Assembly (NCBI RefSeq): GCF_001423945.1
Contig: NZ_LMPU01000001.1
Location: 1,083-65,082 of the forward strand
DNA length: 64,000 bases
Reading direction: 5' to 3'
Source: Pedobacter sp. Leaf194
GTDB taxonomy: Bacteria; Bacteroidota; Bacteroidia; Sphingobacteriales; Sphingobacteriaceae
Below are positions 1 through 8,475 of the stretch, piece by piece. Position 1 is the first letter of the stretch. Each line of letters opens with the position of its first letter. A program made the position numbers and the translations under genes. The notes beneath the pieces are model-generated. The model did no database searches and was not told the DNA's origin. It was given only the letters and a program-made list of their open reading frames with translations.

Positions 1-297
1 TCTCACCCAGGATAGCACAATGCTTTCATTAGCTATCCCATAATGCGAACAGCAATCTCTCAAAGATAACCCTTCAGCATTATAACGCTCAACTACTTTT
101 AACTTAAACTCTCTGGAATGATAAACTTTGGCTTTAGGTAGCAGCCCGACACTGCCAGAGATATTGTATTGATCTACCCATCTTGTCAATAAAGACCGCG
201 ATAAACCCCACTTAAATGCTACTGCTGTAAGAGAATCGCCCTCTAAATGTTCTTTAACAACTTCGACTTTAAAAGCCGCATCATACTTCTTGTTCAT
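1..297 (-). CDS. IS3-family (IS150-like) transposase OrfA, cut by window edge
   Basis: The minus-strand frame opens with ATG at 297 and stays open to the window edge (99 codons). It begins MNKKYDAAFKVEVVKEH and holds two helix-turn-helix-like blocks (about residues 10-40 with LSRSLLTRW, and 60-95 with LRDCCSHYGI), the arrangement of the DNA-binding OrfA of IS150-type IS3 elements. OrfB, the DDE integrase, would lie to the left outside the window. A terminal repeat lies directly upstream, so this is the left-pointing body of an inserted element. The family call is from motif recognition, not a search. Confidence 0.8.
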   Translation of the reverse strand, partial: MNKKYDAAFKVEVVKEHLEGDSLTAVAFKWGLSRSLLTRWVDQYNISGSVGLLPKAKVYHSREFKLKVVERYNAEGLSLRDCCSHYGIANESIVLSWVR

Positions 298-312
298 AAA
301 AATGCCCCCAAT

Positions 313-340
313 AAGTGTCTAACTTTTTGGGGGCAGTGTA
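313..340. mobile_element. Terminal inverted repeat of the IS3-family element
   Basis: On the minus strand this reads as a C-rich run followed by AAAAAGTTAGACAC, the usual end sequence of IS150-group elements, 16 bases before the OrfA start. The exact boundary is uncertain: it could be at 334 (TGCCCCC end) or at 340. The other end of the element and the target duplication are outside the window. Confidence 0.6.
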
Positions 341-360
341 AAACACCGGCCTTTTTTTAA

Positions 361-3198
361 TTATTTACTTAAATACATTGATTTATCCTTGTAAAGCTTG
401 CGGAAGTATGGGTCTTCTAAATCCTTAATGAAACGAATGGCTTCACCTGTAGATTTCATTTCCGGACCTAACTCCTTTGCAACTTCAGGGAATTTCTCAT
501 AAGAGAAAACCGGCTCTTTAATCGCATAGCCTTTTAGTTTACGTTCGATTGTGAAATCTTTCAGTTTCGCTACACCTAACATAATTTTGGCCGCAATATT
601 AATGTAAGGAACATCATAAGCTTTCGCTATAAATGGAACCGTACGTGAAGCTCTTGGATTTGCCTCGATTACATAAACCTTTTCATCTTTAATTGCGAAC
701 TGAATGTTCAACAAGCCGCGAACATCAAGTGCTTTTGCAATTTTAATGGAATATTCTTCCATAGCTTTTGTTACCTTTTCAGATAAACTAAAAGTTGGCA
801 GAACCGCGAACGAATCGCCTGAGTGAATACCTGCAGGTTCAATGTGCTCCATCATACCTACAATATGTACATCATCGCCATCAGAAATCGAATCAGATTC
901 TGCTTCTTCTGCCCTATCTAAAAAGTGGTCGATTAAGACACGGTTGCCCGGCAAATCACCCAATAATTTCACTACAGCTTTCTCGAGGTCTTCATCATTA
1001 ATTACAATGCTCATGCCTTGTCCGCCGAGAACATAACTCGGACGAACCAACACCGGGTAACCAACTTCGTTTGCTACTACAATGGCTTCTTCAGCATTTT
1101 CAGCCACACCATATTTAGGATAAGGAATATTCAGCTCTTTTAATAAATCTGAAAAACGGCCACGGTCTTCGGCAATATCCATATTCTCGAAAGATGTTCC
1201 GATGATTTTGATGCCTTTCTCGGTTAGTTTTTCAGCCATTTTCAAAGCTGTTTGTCCACCCAACTGAACAATTACGCCAATCGGTTTTTCAAGCTCAATA
1301 ATTTCACGAACATGTTCCCAGAAAACCGGCTCGAAGTATAATTTATCGGCCATGTTAAAATCTGTAGAAACCGTCTCAGGATTACAATTCACCATAATGG
1401 CTTCGAAACCTGATTCTTTGGCGGCAAGCAATCCGTGCACACAAGAGTAATCGAATTCGATACCCTGGCCGATACGGTTTGGTCCAGAGCCTAAAACAAT
1501 AACTTTTTTACGGTCTGATGCTACCGATTCATTTTCTTCATCAAAAGAAGAATAATAATAAGGTGTTTGCGCCGGAAATTCAGCAGCACAGGTATCTACC
1601 ATTTTGTAAACTCTGTTTATGCCTAAAGCCTTACGGCGATCATAAACTTCATCTTCGGTGACGTTGCCTAACAGCCACGCAATCTGAATGTCTGAAAATC
1701 CTTTAGTTTTCAGGGTGAAAAAGAAATCCTGGGGAATGTTATTTAAAGAATATCGCTTTAACTCAACTTCTAAGGCAACAAGTTCCTGAATTTGATTTAA
1801 AAACCACTTGTCAATTTTTGTAACCTTGCGGATGGATTCCAAAGGCACGCCCATCGTCATCGCATCTTTTATTAAAAACAGACGGTTCCATGAAGCATGC
1901 TCCAGGCCATCCATTATCTCATTAATGTTGCGGTTTTGTCTGCCATCGGCACCTAAACCCGCTCTGCCAATTTCTAAACTCTGACAAGCTTTTTGAAGCG
2001 CTTCGATGAAAGTACGGCCAATGGCCATTACCTCGCCAACCGATTTCATTTGCAAACCCAATTCTTTATTGGCGCCTTTAAATTTATCAAAATTCCAGCG
2101 TGGAATTTTTACGATAACGTAATCTAAAGTAGGCTCGAAATATGCTGATGTAGTTTTAGTAATTTGATTTTCGATTTCGTCAAGGTTGTAACCTATGGCA
2201 AGTTTCGCTGCAATTTTAGCAATTGGATAACCAGTTGCCTTACTTGCCAGGGCTGACGAACGCGAAACACGTGGGTTGATTTCGATGGCGATAATTTCAT
2301 CATTTGCCGGATTTACCGAGAACTGAACATTACAACCTCCGGCGAAATTACCGATAGCACGCATCATTTTAATCGCCTGGTTACGCATATCCTGGTAACA
2401 ACGGTCGGATAAGGTCATTGCTGGGGCAACCGTGATTGAATCACCGGTGTGGATACCCATTGGGTCGAAGTTTTCGATTGAGCAAATGATAATCACGTTA
2501 TCATTGCTATCTCTCAACAACTCGAGCTCATATTCTTTCCAGCCTAAAACTGCTTTCTCTACTAAAACCTCGTGCGTAGGCGACGCTTCTAAACCACGTT
2601 TCAATGCGGCGTCGAACTCTTCTTTCTTGTGTACAAAACCACCGCCAGAACCACCCAAAGTGTATGATGGACGAATTACTAACGGATAACCAATTTCTTG
2701 TGCAGCTTCTTTACCTTCCAGAAAAGAGTTGGCAATTTTCGATTCCGCAACACCAACGCCAATATCAACCATTAACTGGCGGAAAGATTCGCGGTTCTCG
2801 GTTTTCTCAATTGCATCAACATCAACACCGATTACTTTAACACCATATTTTTCCCAAACGCCACGCTCTTCTGCTTCTTTACATAAGTTAAGCGCAGTTT
2901 GGCCGCCCATTGTTGGCAAAACAGCGTCAATTTTAGGCAAATCTGCCGAGTCGATATGCTCTTGCAAAATTACCTCAATTGAATCAACAGATAAAGGGCG
3001 AAGGTAAACATGGTCGCCGATTACTTTATCCGTCATAATCGTAGCCGGATTTGAGTTGATAATTGAAACAGTTATTCCTTCTTCTTTTAAGGATAACGCC
3101 GCTTGTGAACCCGAGTAGTCAAATTCGCAAGCCTGGCCAATAATAATTGGACCTGAACCGATAATCAATACTGAGCGTATGGAGGTGTCTTTAGGCAT
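361..3198 (-). CDS. carB: Carbamoyl-phosphate synthase large subunit, short form
   Basis: Makes carbamoyl phosphate from bicarbonate, ammonia (from CarA) and two ATP, for pyrimidine and arginine synthesis in the cytoplasm. Two ATP-grasp halves are visible: the first begins with LIIGSGPIIIGQACEFDYSG and carries RPSYTLGGSGGG, the second begins with VLGSGPNRIGQGIEFDYSC and carries RPSYVLGGQGM. The frame is open to 3321, but the start is put at ATG 3198 (MPKDTSIRSVLI), where homology begins; the upstream 41 residues look like leader. At 945 residues it lacks the C-terminal MGS-like regulatory domain (about 130 residues) of the 1073-residue E. coli enzyme; the frame ends soon after LGPEMKSTGEA. 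carA is not adjacent. The IS element lies 20 bases past the stop. Confidence 0.97.
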   Translation of the reverse strand: MPKDTSIRSVLIIGSGPIIIGQACEFDYSGSQAALSLKEEGITVSIINSNPATIMTDKVIGDHVYLRPLSVDSIEVILQEHIDSADLPKIDAVLPTMGGQTALNLCKEAEERGVWEKYGVKVIGVDVDAIEKTENRESFRQLMVDIGVGVAESKIANSFLEGKEAAQEIGYPLVIRPSYTLGGSGGGFVHKKEEFDAALKRGLEASPTHEVLVEKAVLGWKEYELELLRDSNDNVIIICSIENFDPMGIHTGDSITVAPAMTLSDRCYQDMRNQAIKMMRAIGNFAGGCNVQFSVNPANDEIIAIEINPRVSRSSALASKATGYPIAKIAAKLAIGYNLDEIENQITKTTSAYFEPTLDYVIVKIPRWNFDKFKGANKELGLQMKSVGEVMAIGRTFIEALQKACQSLEIGRAGLGADGRQNRNINEIMDGLEHASWNRLFLIKDAMTMGVPLESIRKVTKIDKWFLNQIQELVALEVELKRYSLNNIPQDFFFTLKTKGFSDIQIAWLLGNVTEDEVYDRRKALGINRVYKMVDTCAAEFPAQTPYYYSSFDEENESVASDRKKVIVLGSGPNRIGQGIEFDYSCVHGLLAAKESGFEAIMVNCNPETVSTDFNMADKLYFEPVFWEHVREIIELEKPIGVIVQLGGQTALKMAEKLTEKGIKIIGTSFENMDIAEDRGRFSDLLKELNIPYPKYGVAENAEEAIVVANEVGYPVLVRPSYVLGGQGMSIVINDEDLEKAVVKLLGDLPGNRVLIDHFLDRAEEAESDSISDGDDVHIVGMMEHIEPAGIHSGDSFAVLPTFSLSEKVTKAMEEYSIKIAKALDVRGLLNIQFAIKDEKVYVIEANPRASRTVPFIAKAYDVPYINIAAKIMLGVAKLKDFTIERKLKGYAIKEPVFSYEKFPEVAKELGPEMKSTGEAIRFIKDLEDPYFRKLYKDKSMYLSK

Positions 3199-3351
3199 GA
3201 TAAAGCTTAATACAATATTTAAATTTCTAAAGTGTTGGCCTGTTTTAAAGGCTAGAAGCAAGGAGGTTTTTTGCTTTAAAGAAGAAAATCCCAACTGTTC
3301 TGTCGGGATGCAAAGATACACCTTTAGAAGTATTTTGAGCCGTTTTTTTTC

Positions 3352-3384
3352 AAAATAAAAAAGAGGGTTGCTATAACCCTCTTT
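3352..3384 (-). terminator. Intrinsic terminator of the small secreted protein gene
   Basis: AAGAGGGTT and AACCCTCTT flank a 5-base loop at 3361-3383. On the minus strand the stem is followed by a T-rich run, so it ends transcription of the gene at 3410-3727. Confidence 0.85.
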
Positions 3385-3409
3385 ATAAACTTTTCTTTCG
3401 CTGATTTAG

Positions 3410-3727
3410 TTATTGCTGCAATTTTATTTCGCCTAAATCAGTGGTTGCGCTATCTTTCACTGCAACGTTTTCTATCGTTGCATCTTTATATGCTGCGTTA
3501 CCTTTTATCCATACCTTGTAAACCCCTTCTTTAAGGTTGGTAAAGGCGAAACTGCCCTGGTTAAGTTCTGCCCTTAAAGTATCTGTACCTGCAACCAAAG
3601 CTACAGCAGAAACACCTGTGGCAGGCGTTACTTTACCAGTAATTCCACTGAGCCTTATGTTGGTAAATGAAAACACTACAAGTGAAATCATAACCATTGT
3701 GACTAAAATAATATTCAACTTTTTCAT
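3410..3727 (-). CDS. Small secreted protein with carboxypeptidase-regulatory-like domain
   Basis: 105 residues. The N-terminus (MKKLNIILVTMVMISLVVFSF) is a signal peptide or membrane anchor. The rest has the pattern of a beta-sandwich carboxypeptidase-regulatory fold: GITGKVTP near residue 30, GSFAFTNLKEGVYKVWIKG near 60-80, and a final strand DLGEIKL. Such domains occur alone in many Bacteroidota as small periplasmic or surface proteins of unknown job. It stands alone with its own terminator. Confidence 0.7.
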   Translation of the reverse strand: MKKLNIILVTMVMISLVVFSFTNIRLSGITGKVTPATGVSAVALVAGTDTLRAELNQGSFAFTNLKEGVYKVWIKGNAAYKDATIENVAVKDSATTDLGEIKLQQ

Positions 3728-4027
3728 AACTCAATCTATTTTGACTAATTTTTTATCTACAGAAATTAATGCAACGTTAAATAGCGTTAAATATAAACGA
3801 TTCATCGCCTGTAATGTTTCACAAATTGAACACAATTTAAGGTAGTGTACACCCATTTGTACAAAAAAACATAAGGGTAATACGCTTTTAAACCGATAAG
3901 GAGAGCACAATTTACTTAAAATACCAAGGTCCACCCGATCGAAGTCATGTTTACGTCACGAAATACTGATGTTCGCAGAATTGGCAATAATCTTGTAATA
4001 AGCTCAACGTATTTGCGTTTTGTAAAT

Positions 4028-4146
4028 ACTTTAGTTCAATCTAAAGCTTCCTCGCGGAGTAGTTAACCGCAACGAGGATTTCTTCATAAATAGTTTGTTT
4101 GGTTTATTATCCGGTCAGAGGAGCCCTCCTCGACCGGATTTTTTCT
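4028..4146 (+). promoter_or_regulatory. Structured leader of pnuC with terminator and competing antiterminator
   Basis: Three nested elements precede pnuC. Hairpin A (CTTTAG/CTAAAG, 4030-4046). Hairpin B pairs TCCTCG (4049-4054) with CGAGGA (4073-4078). A strong intrinsic terminator pairs ATCCGGTC (4109-4116) with GACCGGAT (4132-4139), with an inner GAGGAG/CTCCTC stem, followed by six T. CGAGGA of hairpin B is also complementary to TCCTCG (4127-4132) inside the terminator's 3' arm, so it could act as an antiterminator. No TPP core (CTGAGA, ACCTGATC) is present. This fits a riboswitch or attenuator; the ligand is unknown. The rest of the gap (3728-4027) shows no gene. Confidence 0.65.
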
Positions 4147-4178
4147 TTAATCTGCTTTTTGTTTATATTTTTGGTTTA

Positions 4179-4796
4179 ATGACAATTGCCGCGAGCACAT
4201 TTATTGAATTTTTAGCAGATCAGTTTGTGCATACAAGCTCGCTTGAATGGCTTGCTGTAATCGCCGGATTTGTCTGCATTTATCTTGCCGCAAAGGAGAG
4301 CATCTGGAACTGGCCCATATCGTTAATTAGTGTCACGGCATACGGCTTCCTTTTTTTTAAAGAAGCCATGTATGGCGACATGACCCTGCAAATTTATTTT
4401 CTCTTCACCGGTATTTATGGTTGGTATTTCTGGTTCAGGAAAAAAACCGAAAGGCAAAAACCCATTACCTTGCTAACGCGAAAAGGCTGGCTTGTTTCAA
4501 TTGCATCAATAATTATCCTAAGCTTATTGCTGGGTTGGTTTATGGCAAGCTACACAAACAGCACAGTGCCTTATGCAGATGGCTTTTGCACGTCAGTTAG
4601 CTTTGTTGCGCAGATTTTACTTACCCGAAAAGTTCTGCAGAACTGGTTGTTGTGGGTCTTTGTTGATATCTGCTACATCCCATTATTTATTTACAAGCAT
4701 TTAAATTTAAGTGCTGTTCTGTATTTCGTCCTTATCGCCATTGCGTATAAGGGATATTTAGATTGGAGAAAAACATATCGTGAGCAACTCAATTAA
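4179..4796 (+). CDS. pnuC: PnuC-family nicotinamide riboside (or thiamine) transporter
   Basis: An inner-membrane vitamin facilitator of 205 residues with about seven membrane segments. The N-terminal third carries the family pattern with FVCIYLAAKESIWNWP and the aromatic stretch YFLFTGIYGWYFW. The frame is open from 4095, but those first 28 codons lie on the terminator hairpin, so ATG 4179 (MTIAASTFIEF) is the start. The next gene overlaps its end by 17 bases and encodes an NadR-like kinase, which favours nicotinamide riboside as substrate; trapping by phosphorylation is the known logic of this pair. Because a thiamine receptor gene lies nearby, thiamine (PnuT) is an alternative. Confidence 0.88.
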   Translation: MTIAASTFIEFLADQFVHTSSLEWLAVIAGFVCIYLAAKESIWNWPISLISVTAYGFLFFKEAMYGDMTLQIYFLFTGIYGWYFWFRKKTERQKPITLLTRKGWLVSIASIIILSLLLGWFMASYTNSTVPYADGFCTSVSFVAQILLTRKVLQNWLLWVFVDICYIPLFIYKHLNLSAVLYFVLIAIAYKGYLDWRKTYREQLN

Positions 4797-5310
4797 AAAA
4801 ATTGCCATTGTTGGTCCGGAAAGCACCGGCAAATCAACCATGTCGCAACTTTTAGCGAAATATTATAAGGCTTCCTGGGTACCCGAATATGCCCGTTATT
4901 ACTGCGAAAACCTGACTGCTCCATACACTTTACAAGATGAAGTAAATATGTATTATGGGCAAATTGCTTTGGAAGATGCCATACTGGTAACCACAGAAAG
5001 CGAATTTATAATTTGCGATACAACCTTTGTAACCGTGAAAATATGGAGCGATGAAATGCTCGGCGAAACACCGCAGGTGGTTTTAGATGCGCTACCAAAG
5101 AGACCTTACGATTTGTATCTGTTAATGGACATTGATTTGCCATGGCAGGATGATCCCTTACGCGATTTCCCTAACCAGAGGCAATATTTTATGGATGTTT
5201 GGCACAAGGAATTGAAAGCACTTAAGGCAAATTATAAGGTTGTTAGTGGCTTGGGCGAGGCTCGTGTGCAACATGCGATAGCGACAATTGACGAGTTTTT
5301 GGCTTCATAA
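4780..5310 (+). CDS. NadR-like P-loop ribosylnicotinamide kinase
   Basis: 176 residues, GTG start, overlapping pnuC. A Walker A loop GPESTGKST lies at residues 12-20, followed by WVPEYARYY and a CDTTFVT strand, as in the C-terminal ribosylnicotinamide kinase domain of NadR. LLMDIDLPWQDDPLRDFP matches the lid region. It has neither the NMN adenylyltransferase nor the DNA-binding domain of full NadR, so it is a stand-alone kinase. It probably phosphorylates nicotinamide riboside brought in by PnuC to NMN. The overlap with pnuC implies one transcript under the same leader. Confidence 0.85.
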   Translation: MSNSIKKIAIVGPESTGKSTMSQLLAKYYKASWVPEYARYYCENLTAPYTLQDEVNMYYGQIALEDAILVTTESEFIICDTTFVTVKIWSDEMLGETPQVVLDALPKRPYDLYLLMDIDLPWQDDPLRDFPNQRQYFMDVWHKELKALKANYKVVSGLGEARVQHAIATIDEFLAS

Positions 5311-5592
5311 TTTTTTGAAAGCAATTGCAGCAAATCATGGCTGCCTTTGTTCCCGCCCACGCTTCTGCCCCAATGAAAAATTGGGGGCATCTCGCTGAGG
5401 TCGGGTTTAAATGGCCAAGACATCGGTAAAATTCAGGGTAAAATAAACCCGATTGCAACGGAAAACAAAAGCTTTTTCTGCTTTTTTTGGAGTGAAAAGC
5501 GGGACAAAACCCAACCGATGGTTACAGAAACCTGCTTTTCTAAATTTAAAAGCCGCGCAATATTTTTTCTGCCTTATTGTTAAATTATTTTC

Positions 5593-5600
5593 TACATTTG
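5593..5600 (+). promoter_or_regulatory. Bacteroidota-type -7 box before the TPP riboswitch
   Basis: TACATTTG matches the TAnnTTTG -7 element; a start about 7 bases downstream would coincide with the first base of the riboswitch. The -33 element is weak. The preceding gap (5311-5592) shows no convincing gene. Confidence 0.55.
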
Positions 5601-5608
5601 CCACATCA

Positions 5609-5780
5609 TTAGGGGTGCCTTGTTTTAAATAACACAAAAACGGGCTGAGATCATACCCATTTTACGGTGAACGGTAAAAAGTGAAAGGTAATAGGTTTTG
5701 CATAAGCGAACCTAAACGCCAGGCTTTAAAACCCGAACCCTAAATGCACCTGATCCGGGTAATGCCGGCGTAGGGATTGG
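5609..5780 (+). promoter_or_regulatory. TPP riboswitch (THI element)
   Basis: It opens with AGGGGTGCC, has the core GGGCTGAGATCATACCC near 5642-5660, and closes with ACCTGATCCGGGTAATGCC (about 5749-5767) and GCGTAGGGA. These are the conserved TPP-binding segments. A longer than usual insert between them holds its own small hairpin (TTTTAC/GTAAAA). It ends 70 bases before the TonB receptor start and should repress it when thiamine pyrophosphate is plentiful, by terminating transcription or hiding the ribosome site; I did not find a clear terminator, so translational control is the guess. Confidence 0.95.
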
Positions 5781-5849
5781 AGTTATGGAAGTTTAACTGA
5801 AATCGGGAATACCCCTATTTCCGATGGGTTTAACTAAAAACAATTAACA

Positions 5850-8291
5850 TTGAAAAAATTACTTTTTGCGGTTCTGACTGCAATGATGCCATTCTTCGTT
5901 TTGGCACAAATTTCTGTAACGGGTAAAGTTACAGACAACAATCAAAAACCTTTGGCAGGCGCCACCGTTAGGGTAAAAAATCAAAAAACTGCCGTTCTTA
6001 CTGATGCTGAAGGAAATTTTACGCTGGCAAATTTAGCTGGCGGTAATTACAATATCAGTGTAAGCTATCTGGGTTACCAGTCTGCCGAAAAATCAGCTCA
6101 ACTTAATCAAAATCAAACGGTTAACTTTTCTCTGATTGCACAGGCCTTTTTGGCCGATGAGGTGATTGTTCGGGCCACAAGGGCAAATGAAAAATCGGCA
6201 ACTACCTACAAGAATGTAACTAAAGCAGAAATTCAGGAAAATAATTTCGGGCAGGATTTACCTTTTATCTTGCAGAATACGCCTGGTGTGGTTGTTAATT
6301 CAGATGCAGGTGCGGGCGTGGGTTACACCGGTATTCGCATCCGCGGAAGCGATAATAGCCGGATAAATGTTACCGTAAATGGTATTCCGATTAACGATAG
6401 CGAAAGTCAGGGAACTTTTTATGTTAACATGCCTGATTTTGCTTCATCAGTGGATAACATTCAGATTCAAAGAGGTGTTGGTACATCAACAAACGGTGCG
6501 GGTGCTTTTGGCGCCAGTTTAAACATTCAAACTACGGCCAGTGAAATGGAGCCTTATGCAGAAGTAAACAGCACTTTCGGAAGTTTCGATACCTGGAAAA
6601 ATACCGTAAAAGTTGGCACGGGCTTAATTAATAACCGGTTTAGTTTCGATGGCCGTTTATCGAGAATCAGTTCTGATGGCTATGTAGACAGAGGATCATC
6701 TCTGTTAAAATCTTATTTTATGTCTGGCGCTTACCACGGAAATAAAGATTTATTGAGGATAAACGTTTTCGCAGGTGCTGAAAAAACCTATCAGTCGTGG
6801 AATGGTATTCCTGAATCCCGACTGAATAACGATGTTGCAGGAATGCAGGCTTACATTGACAGAAATGGCTTAAGCCAGACAGATGCCGATAACCTTTTAA
6901 ACGCTGGCAGAACTTACAACAGTTTCCTTTACAACAACCAAACAGACAATTACTGGCAAAATCATTATCAGTTGCTTTACGCAAGACAATTTTCTGATAA
7001 GTTTAGCTTTAACGGTGCTTTGCATTATACACAGGGCGAAGGCTATTACGAAGAATACAGGGTTCAGAATGATTTGGCAGATTACGGTTTGAAACCGGTA
7101 GTTATTGGTACCACAACAATTAGCGAAACCGATTTAATTCGCCGCCGCTGGTTGGATAACGATTTTTATGGGGTTACTTATGCGTTTAATTATGTGCCTC
7201 AAAAGAATTTAAATTTTACGCTGGGCGGTGCTTATAACGAATATAAGGGCGCTCACTTTGGCCAAATTATTTGGGCTCAATATGCATCAAACGGAGATAT
7301 CGACAGACATTATTACGATAATGAAGGATTTAAAACAGATTTTAATACTTACGGAAAAGTAAATTACAGTCCGGTTGAAGCCCTAAGCTTATTTGCAGAT
7401 TTGCAGTACCGCCGTGTTTACTACGATATTGCCGGAACAGAAAATAAACTGAACACCCTGGCGATTAATGAAACCCTGAATTTCTTTAACCCGAAGTTTG
7501 GCGCAACCTATTTTATCAATCCGGAAAGCAACGTATATGCTTCATTCAGTGTAGCCAATAAAGAGCCAAACCGCGATGATTACACCGACGCGGCCGTTGG
7601 TGTTTACCCGAAACCAGAGCGGCTAAATGATGTTGAGTTAGGTTATCGTTTTAAAAACAAACAGTTTAATTTAGGCGCAAACGCTTACGGCATGTTTTAC
7701 AAAAACCAGCTGGTTGTAACCGGAAAAATAAACGATGTTGGTGGCAATTACCGTCAGAATGTTGACAGAAGTTACCGTTTGGGAATTGAGTTGGATGGTT
7801 CATACATTATTAACAGATCGTTTGTTTTAAATGCAAACGCGGCCTTAAGCAGAAATAAAATAAAAAACTTTACAGAGTATTATGACGATTACGATAACGG
7901 CGGACAAGTTGTAAACAACTATGCTTTAACGGATATTTCATATTCGCCGGCAGCCGTACTTTTTGGTGAGTTGGTTTACAAGCCAGTTGCAGGTTTTGCC
8001 CTGGCTTTACAGAGCAAATATGTAAGCAAGCAATACATGGATAATACCCAAAATAACGACAGAACAATTAACGGTTATTGGGTAAGCAATGCCCGTTTCG
8101 GTTACGATTTTAAATTTGCCGGTGTTAAAAATGTAAACCTGGGCTTCCTGGTAAACAACATTTTCGATAAAAAATATGAAAGTAATGGCTATACCTACGG
8201 CTACCTTTTAGGTGGGAGCAGGGTAACCGAAAATTTCTTCTATCCGCAGGCGGGTACTAACTTCTTGCTAAGCTTAAATGTTAAATTTTAG
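5850..8291 (+). CDS. TonB-dependent outer-membrane receptor, thiamine-regulated
   Basis: 813 residues. Signal peptide (MKKLLFAVLTAMMPFFVLAQ), then a carboxypeptidase-regulatory beta-sandwich (residues about 20-100, VTGKVTDNNQKPLAGATVRV), a plug (about 115-235, with LPFILQNTPGVVV, GIRIRGSD and IQIQRGVGTSTNGAGAFG) and a 22-strand barrel ending in aromatic F. The start codon is TTG at 5850. TPP-riboswitch control and the thiE-like gene downstream indicate that it imports thiamine or a precursor or breakdown product through the outer membrane using ExbBD-TonB energy. Substrate is inferred from regulation, not from the protein itself. Confidence 0.93.
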   Translation: MKKLLFAVLTAMMPFFVLAQISVTGKVTDNNQKPLAGATVRVKNQKTAVLTDAEGNFTLANLAGGNYNISVSYLGYQSAEKSAQLNQNQTVNFSLIAQAFLADEVIVRATRANEKSATTYKNVTKAEIQENNFGQDLPFILQNTPGVVVNSDAGAGVGYTGIRIRGSDNSRINVTVNGIPINDSESQGTFYVNMPDFASSVDNIQIQRGVGTSTNGAGAFGASLNIQTTASEMEPYAEVNSTFGSFDTWKNTVKVGTGLINNRFSFDGRLSRISSDGYVDRGSSLLKSYFMSGAYHGNKDLLRINVFAGAEKTYQSWNGIPESRLNNDVAGMQAYIDRNGLSQTDADNLLNAGRTYNSFLYNNQTDNYWQNHYQLLYARQFSDKFSFNGALHYTQGEGYYEEYRVQNDLADYGLKPVVIGTTTISETDLIRRRWLDNDFYGVTYAFNYVPQKNLNFTLGGAYNEYKGAHFGQIIWAQYASNGDIDRHYYDNEGFKTDFNTYGKVNYSPVEALSLFADLQYRRVYYDIAGTENKLNTLAINETLNFFNPKFGATYFINPESNVYASFSVANKEPNRDDYTDAAVGVYPKPERLNDVELGYRFKNKQFNLGANAYGMFYKNQLVVTGKINDVGGNYRQNVDRSYRLGIELDGSYIINRSFVLNANAALSRNKIKNFTEYYDDYDNGGQVVNNYALTDISYSPAAVLFGELVYKPVAGFALALQSKYVSKQYMDNTQNNDRTINGYWVSNARFGYDFKFAGVKNVNLGFLVNNIFDKKYESNGYTYGYLLGGSRVTENFFYPQAGTNFLLSLNVKF

Positions 8292-8351
8292 CAGCGAGGT
8301 AAAAGGTGCGTAACATCGATTTTATCCGGTTGGCGATATAAGATCACACAG

Positions 8352-8414
8352 ATTGCAAGGTACAAAGCATGCTTAATTTTAAGTAATTGCTTCGTACCTT
8401 GCAATTACTTTTTT
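8352..8414 (+). terminator. Terminator after the TonB receptor gene
   Basis: ATTGCAAGGTAC (8352-8363) pairs perfectly with GTACCTTGCAAT (8394-8405) and is followed by TACTTTTTT. The 30-base loop holds a small internal palindrome AAGCATGCTT. Confidence 0.75.
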
Positions 8415-8475
8415 GGGCTTTAAAATTTGTAAACGAAAGCGTTTAAAACTGTGCTAATTCTTAAAAAACCATGGC

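Noticed and set aside
3731..3934. 67-codon minus-strand frame upstream of the small secreted protein gene
   Set aside because: Lies in the AT-rich gap and lacks a ribosome site or a family; no support beyond being open.
4095..4178. Longer N-terminus for PnuC
   Set aside because: These codons overlap the leader terminator; the family start is at 4179.
5243..5637. Minus-strand frames between the NR kinase and the riboswitch
   Set aside because: Overlap the riboswitch promoter and the end of the kinase gene, and show no family.
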